A stretch of DNA of 5,005 nucleotides from positions 1 through 5,005 of the forward strand of contig JABEVA010000201.1 in assembly GCA_013044065.1 (NCBI GenBank), given 5' to 3'. A model generated the notes under the pieces. The model was not told the DNA's origin. It saw only the letters and a list, made by a program, of their open reading frames with translations, and did no database searches. This DNA is from Phycisphaerae bacterium. GTDB lineage: Bacteria > Planctomycetota > Phycisphaerae > WQYP01. The position numbers were made by a program, and so were the translations under genes. This document shows positions 4,492-5,005 of the stretch, in pieces. Every line of letters begins with the position of its first letter. Within the stretch, counting starts at the first letter, position 1.

Positions 4492-4694
4492 CCATAGTGT
4501 CCGGTTGGCCGGGCCGCGAGGCGGCAAAACGGGTAGCGCCCTTTCTATTGAAGATTATTATAAGCCGCACCACGTAAGCCAAATACAAGTCATTGCCCGC
4601 TGCGACGCTCCAGATACGGGCCGCAAATCACCCCCGCACCCCGCTACGGCACAGGCTTTGCTTAATGATAAAGTGGACGCGCCAGGCGAATGTA

Positions 4695-4734
4695 CCGCGT
4701 GCCCCGCCCGTAAGTGGGGCGGCGGGGCACGCGG
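4695..4734. repeat. GC-rich 14-bp hairpin
   Basis: CCGCGTGCCCCGCC (4695-4708) is the exact reverse complement of 4721-4734, around a 12-base loop that contains GTAAGTG. There is no T-run on either side. GGCACGCGG from the right arm recurs at 4775-4783, in direct orientation. Its role is unknown; REP-like intergenic hairpin or mobile element end are possible. Confidence 0.55.
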
Positions 4735-5005
4735 GCCACACGTAGTGCCTGTAGAGGTGTGGCTTGGGAGACGATGGCACGCGGCTTGGCACCCTGGTTC
4801 ATGCAGTCGCGTTGCGCAGCCTGTTTGGCAACACCGGCCGGAAGAGGAATCGTGCAGGCAAAAAAATGGAAGTGATTTATGTTAAATCCCGCAGGTATCT
4901 TTTTTAGGGCTCTTCGGGCAATCGAGTGGGTAAATTATACTCGAAAAAATGATTTGGTGGGCCACTGGCCGTGGTTTTCTGGCACTTGACAGGTTTTCAA
5001 AACTG

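Larger units (their letters stand above)
4238..5005. other. Gene-free region with strong hairpins
   Basis: No gene is supported in these 768 bases. The open frames present (for example 4505-4885 plus, from a TTG) lack a Shine-Dalgarno, have no domain character and run through hairpins. The first bases hold the ribosome-binding site and presumably the promoter of the minus-strand gene at 4237. Notable structures are the CAAAATGTC hairpin (4453-4491), a GC-rich hairpin (4695-4734) and a small dyad TCGAGT/ACTCGA (4922-4927, 4939-4944) around an AT-rich patch that contains TATAAT on the minus strand. An ATG at 4949 opens a frame to the right edge, but without a visible ribosome-binding site. The region may be the remains of a mobile element or decayed genes. 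Confidence 0.55.

Noticed and set aside
4505..4885. 126-residue plus-strand ORF starting at TTG
   Set aside because: There is no ribosome-binding site, the composition is random, and it spans the GC-rich hairpin at 4695-4734.
4949..5005. Open frame starting MIWWATGRGF at the right edge
   Set aside because: No Shine-Dalgarno is visible and only 19 codons can be seen, so it cannot be supported.
1..5005. CRISPR array, tRNA, rRNA, transposase or toxin-antitoxin pair
   Set aside because: No regularly spaced repeats of array type, no cloverleaf, no conserved rRNA sequence and no recognisable recombinase or toxin sequence were seen on either strand.

Overview
The window looks like bacterial chromosome from a Gram-negative organism. 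It carries two lipoprotein signal peptides, an exported protein, a c-type cytochrome with one haem site, and Shine-Dalgarno sites of the AGGAG/AAAGGA type. Several small orphan envelope proteins (a glycine-zipper protein, a DUF3309 protein, an Ig-like lipoprotein) and the long, hairpin-rich spacers resemble what is seen in Planctomycetota, but acidobacteria or proteobacteria are not excluded. The taxonomic guess is weak because no rRNA, tRNA or housekeeping gene is present.

Layout. From 1 to 279 (minus) is the N-terminal 93 residues of a glycine-zipper protein that runs off the left edge. A spacer of about 540 bases (280-822) separates it from a divergent plus-strand cluster: a 54-residue DUF3309 membrane protein (823-987), an 89-residue single-pass membrane protein (1025-1294), an Ig-like lipoprotein (1398-1781) and an exported Cys/His-rich protein (1949-2347). 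Two weak micro-ORF candidates (2354-2473, 2436-2507) follow, then a terminator hairpin (2535-2567). A leader with strong inverted repeats (2581-2723) precedes a 61-residue YHS-domain protein (2751-2936). Two minus-strand genes converge on it: a lipoprotein-type cytochrome c (3156-3590) and a 166-residue disordered, highly charged protein (3737-4237), separated by a near-ideal terminator hairpin (3681-3717). The last 768 bases (4238-5005) contain no gene that can be supported, but they hold two strong hairpins.

How the genes fit together. Most products are small and sit in or outside the inner membrane: a glycine-zipper membrane protein, two small membrane proteins, two lipoproteins and one secreted protein. 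The Cys/His pattern of the 1949 product, the YHS protein and the haem protein suggest metal or redox handling at the envelope, but no pathway can be assembled from this window alone. Three genes (279 minus, 1398, 1949) share an almost identical pyrimidine-rich ribosome-binding leader, which hints at common translational control.

The best candidates for undescribed biology are non-coding: a 9-base motif (CAAAATGTC) found twice as direct repeats at 598-621 and twice as the arms of a perfect hairpin at 4457-4487, and the folded leader of the YHS gene. No CRISPR array, complete mobile element or recognised defence system is visible.
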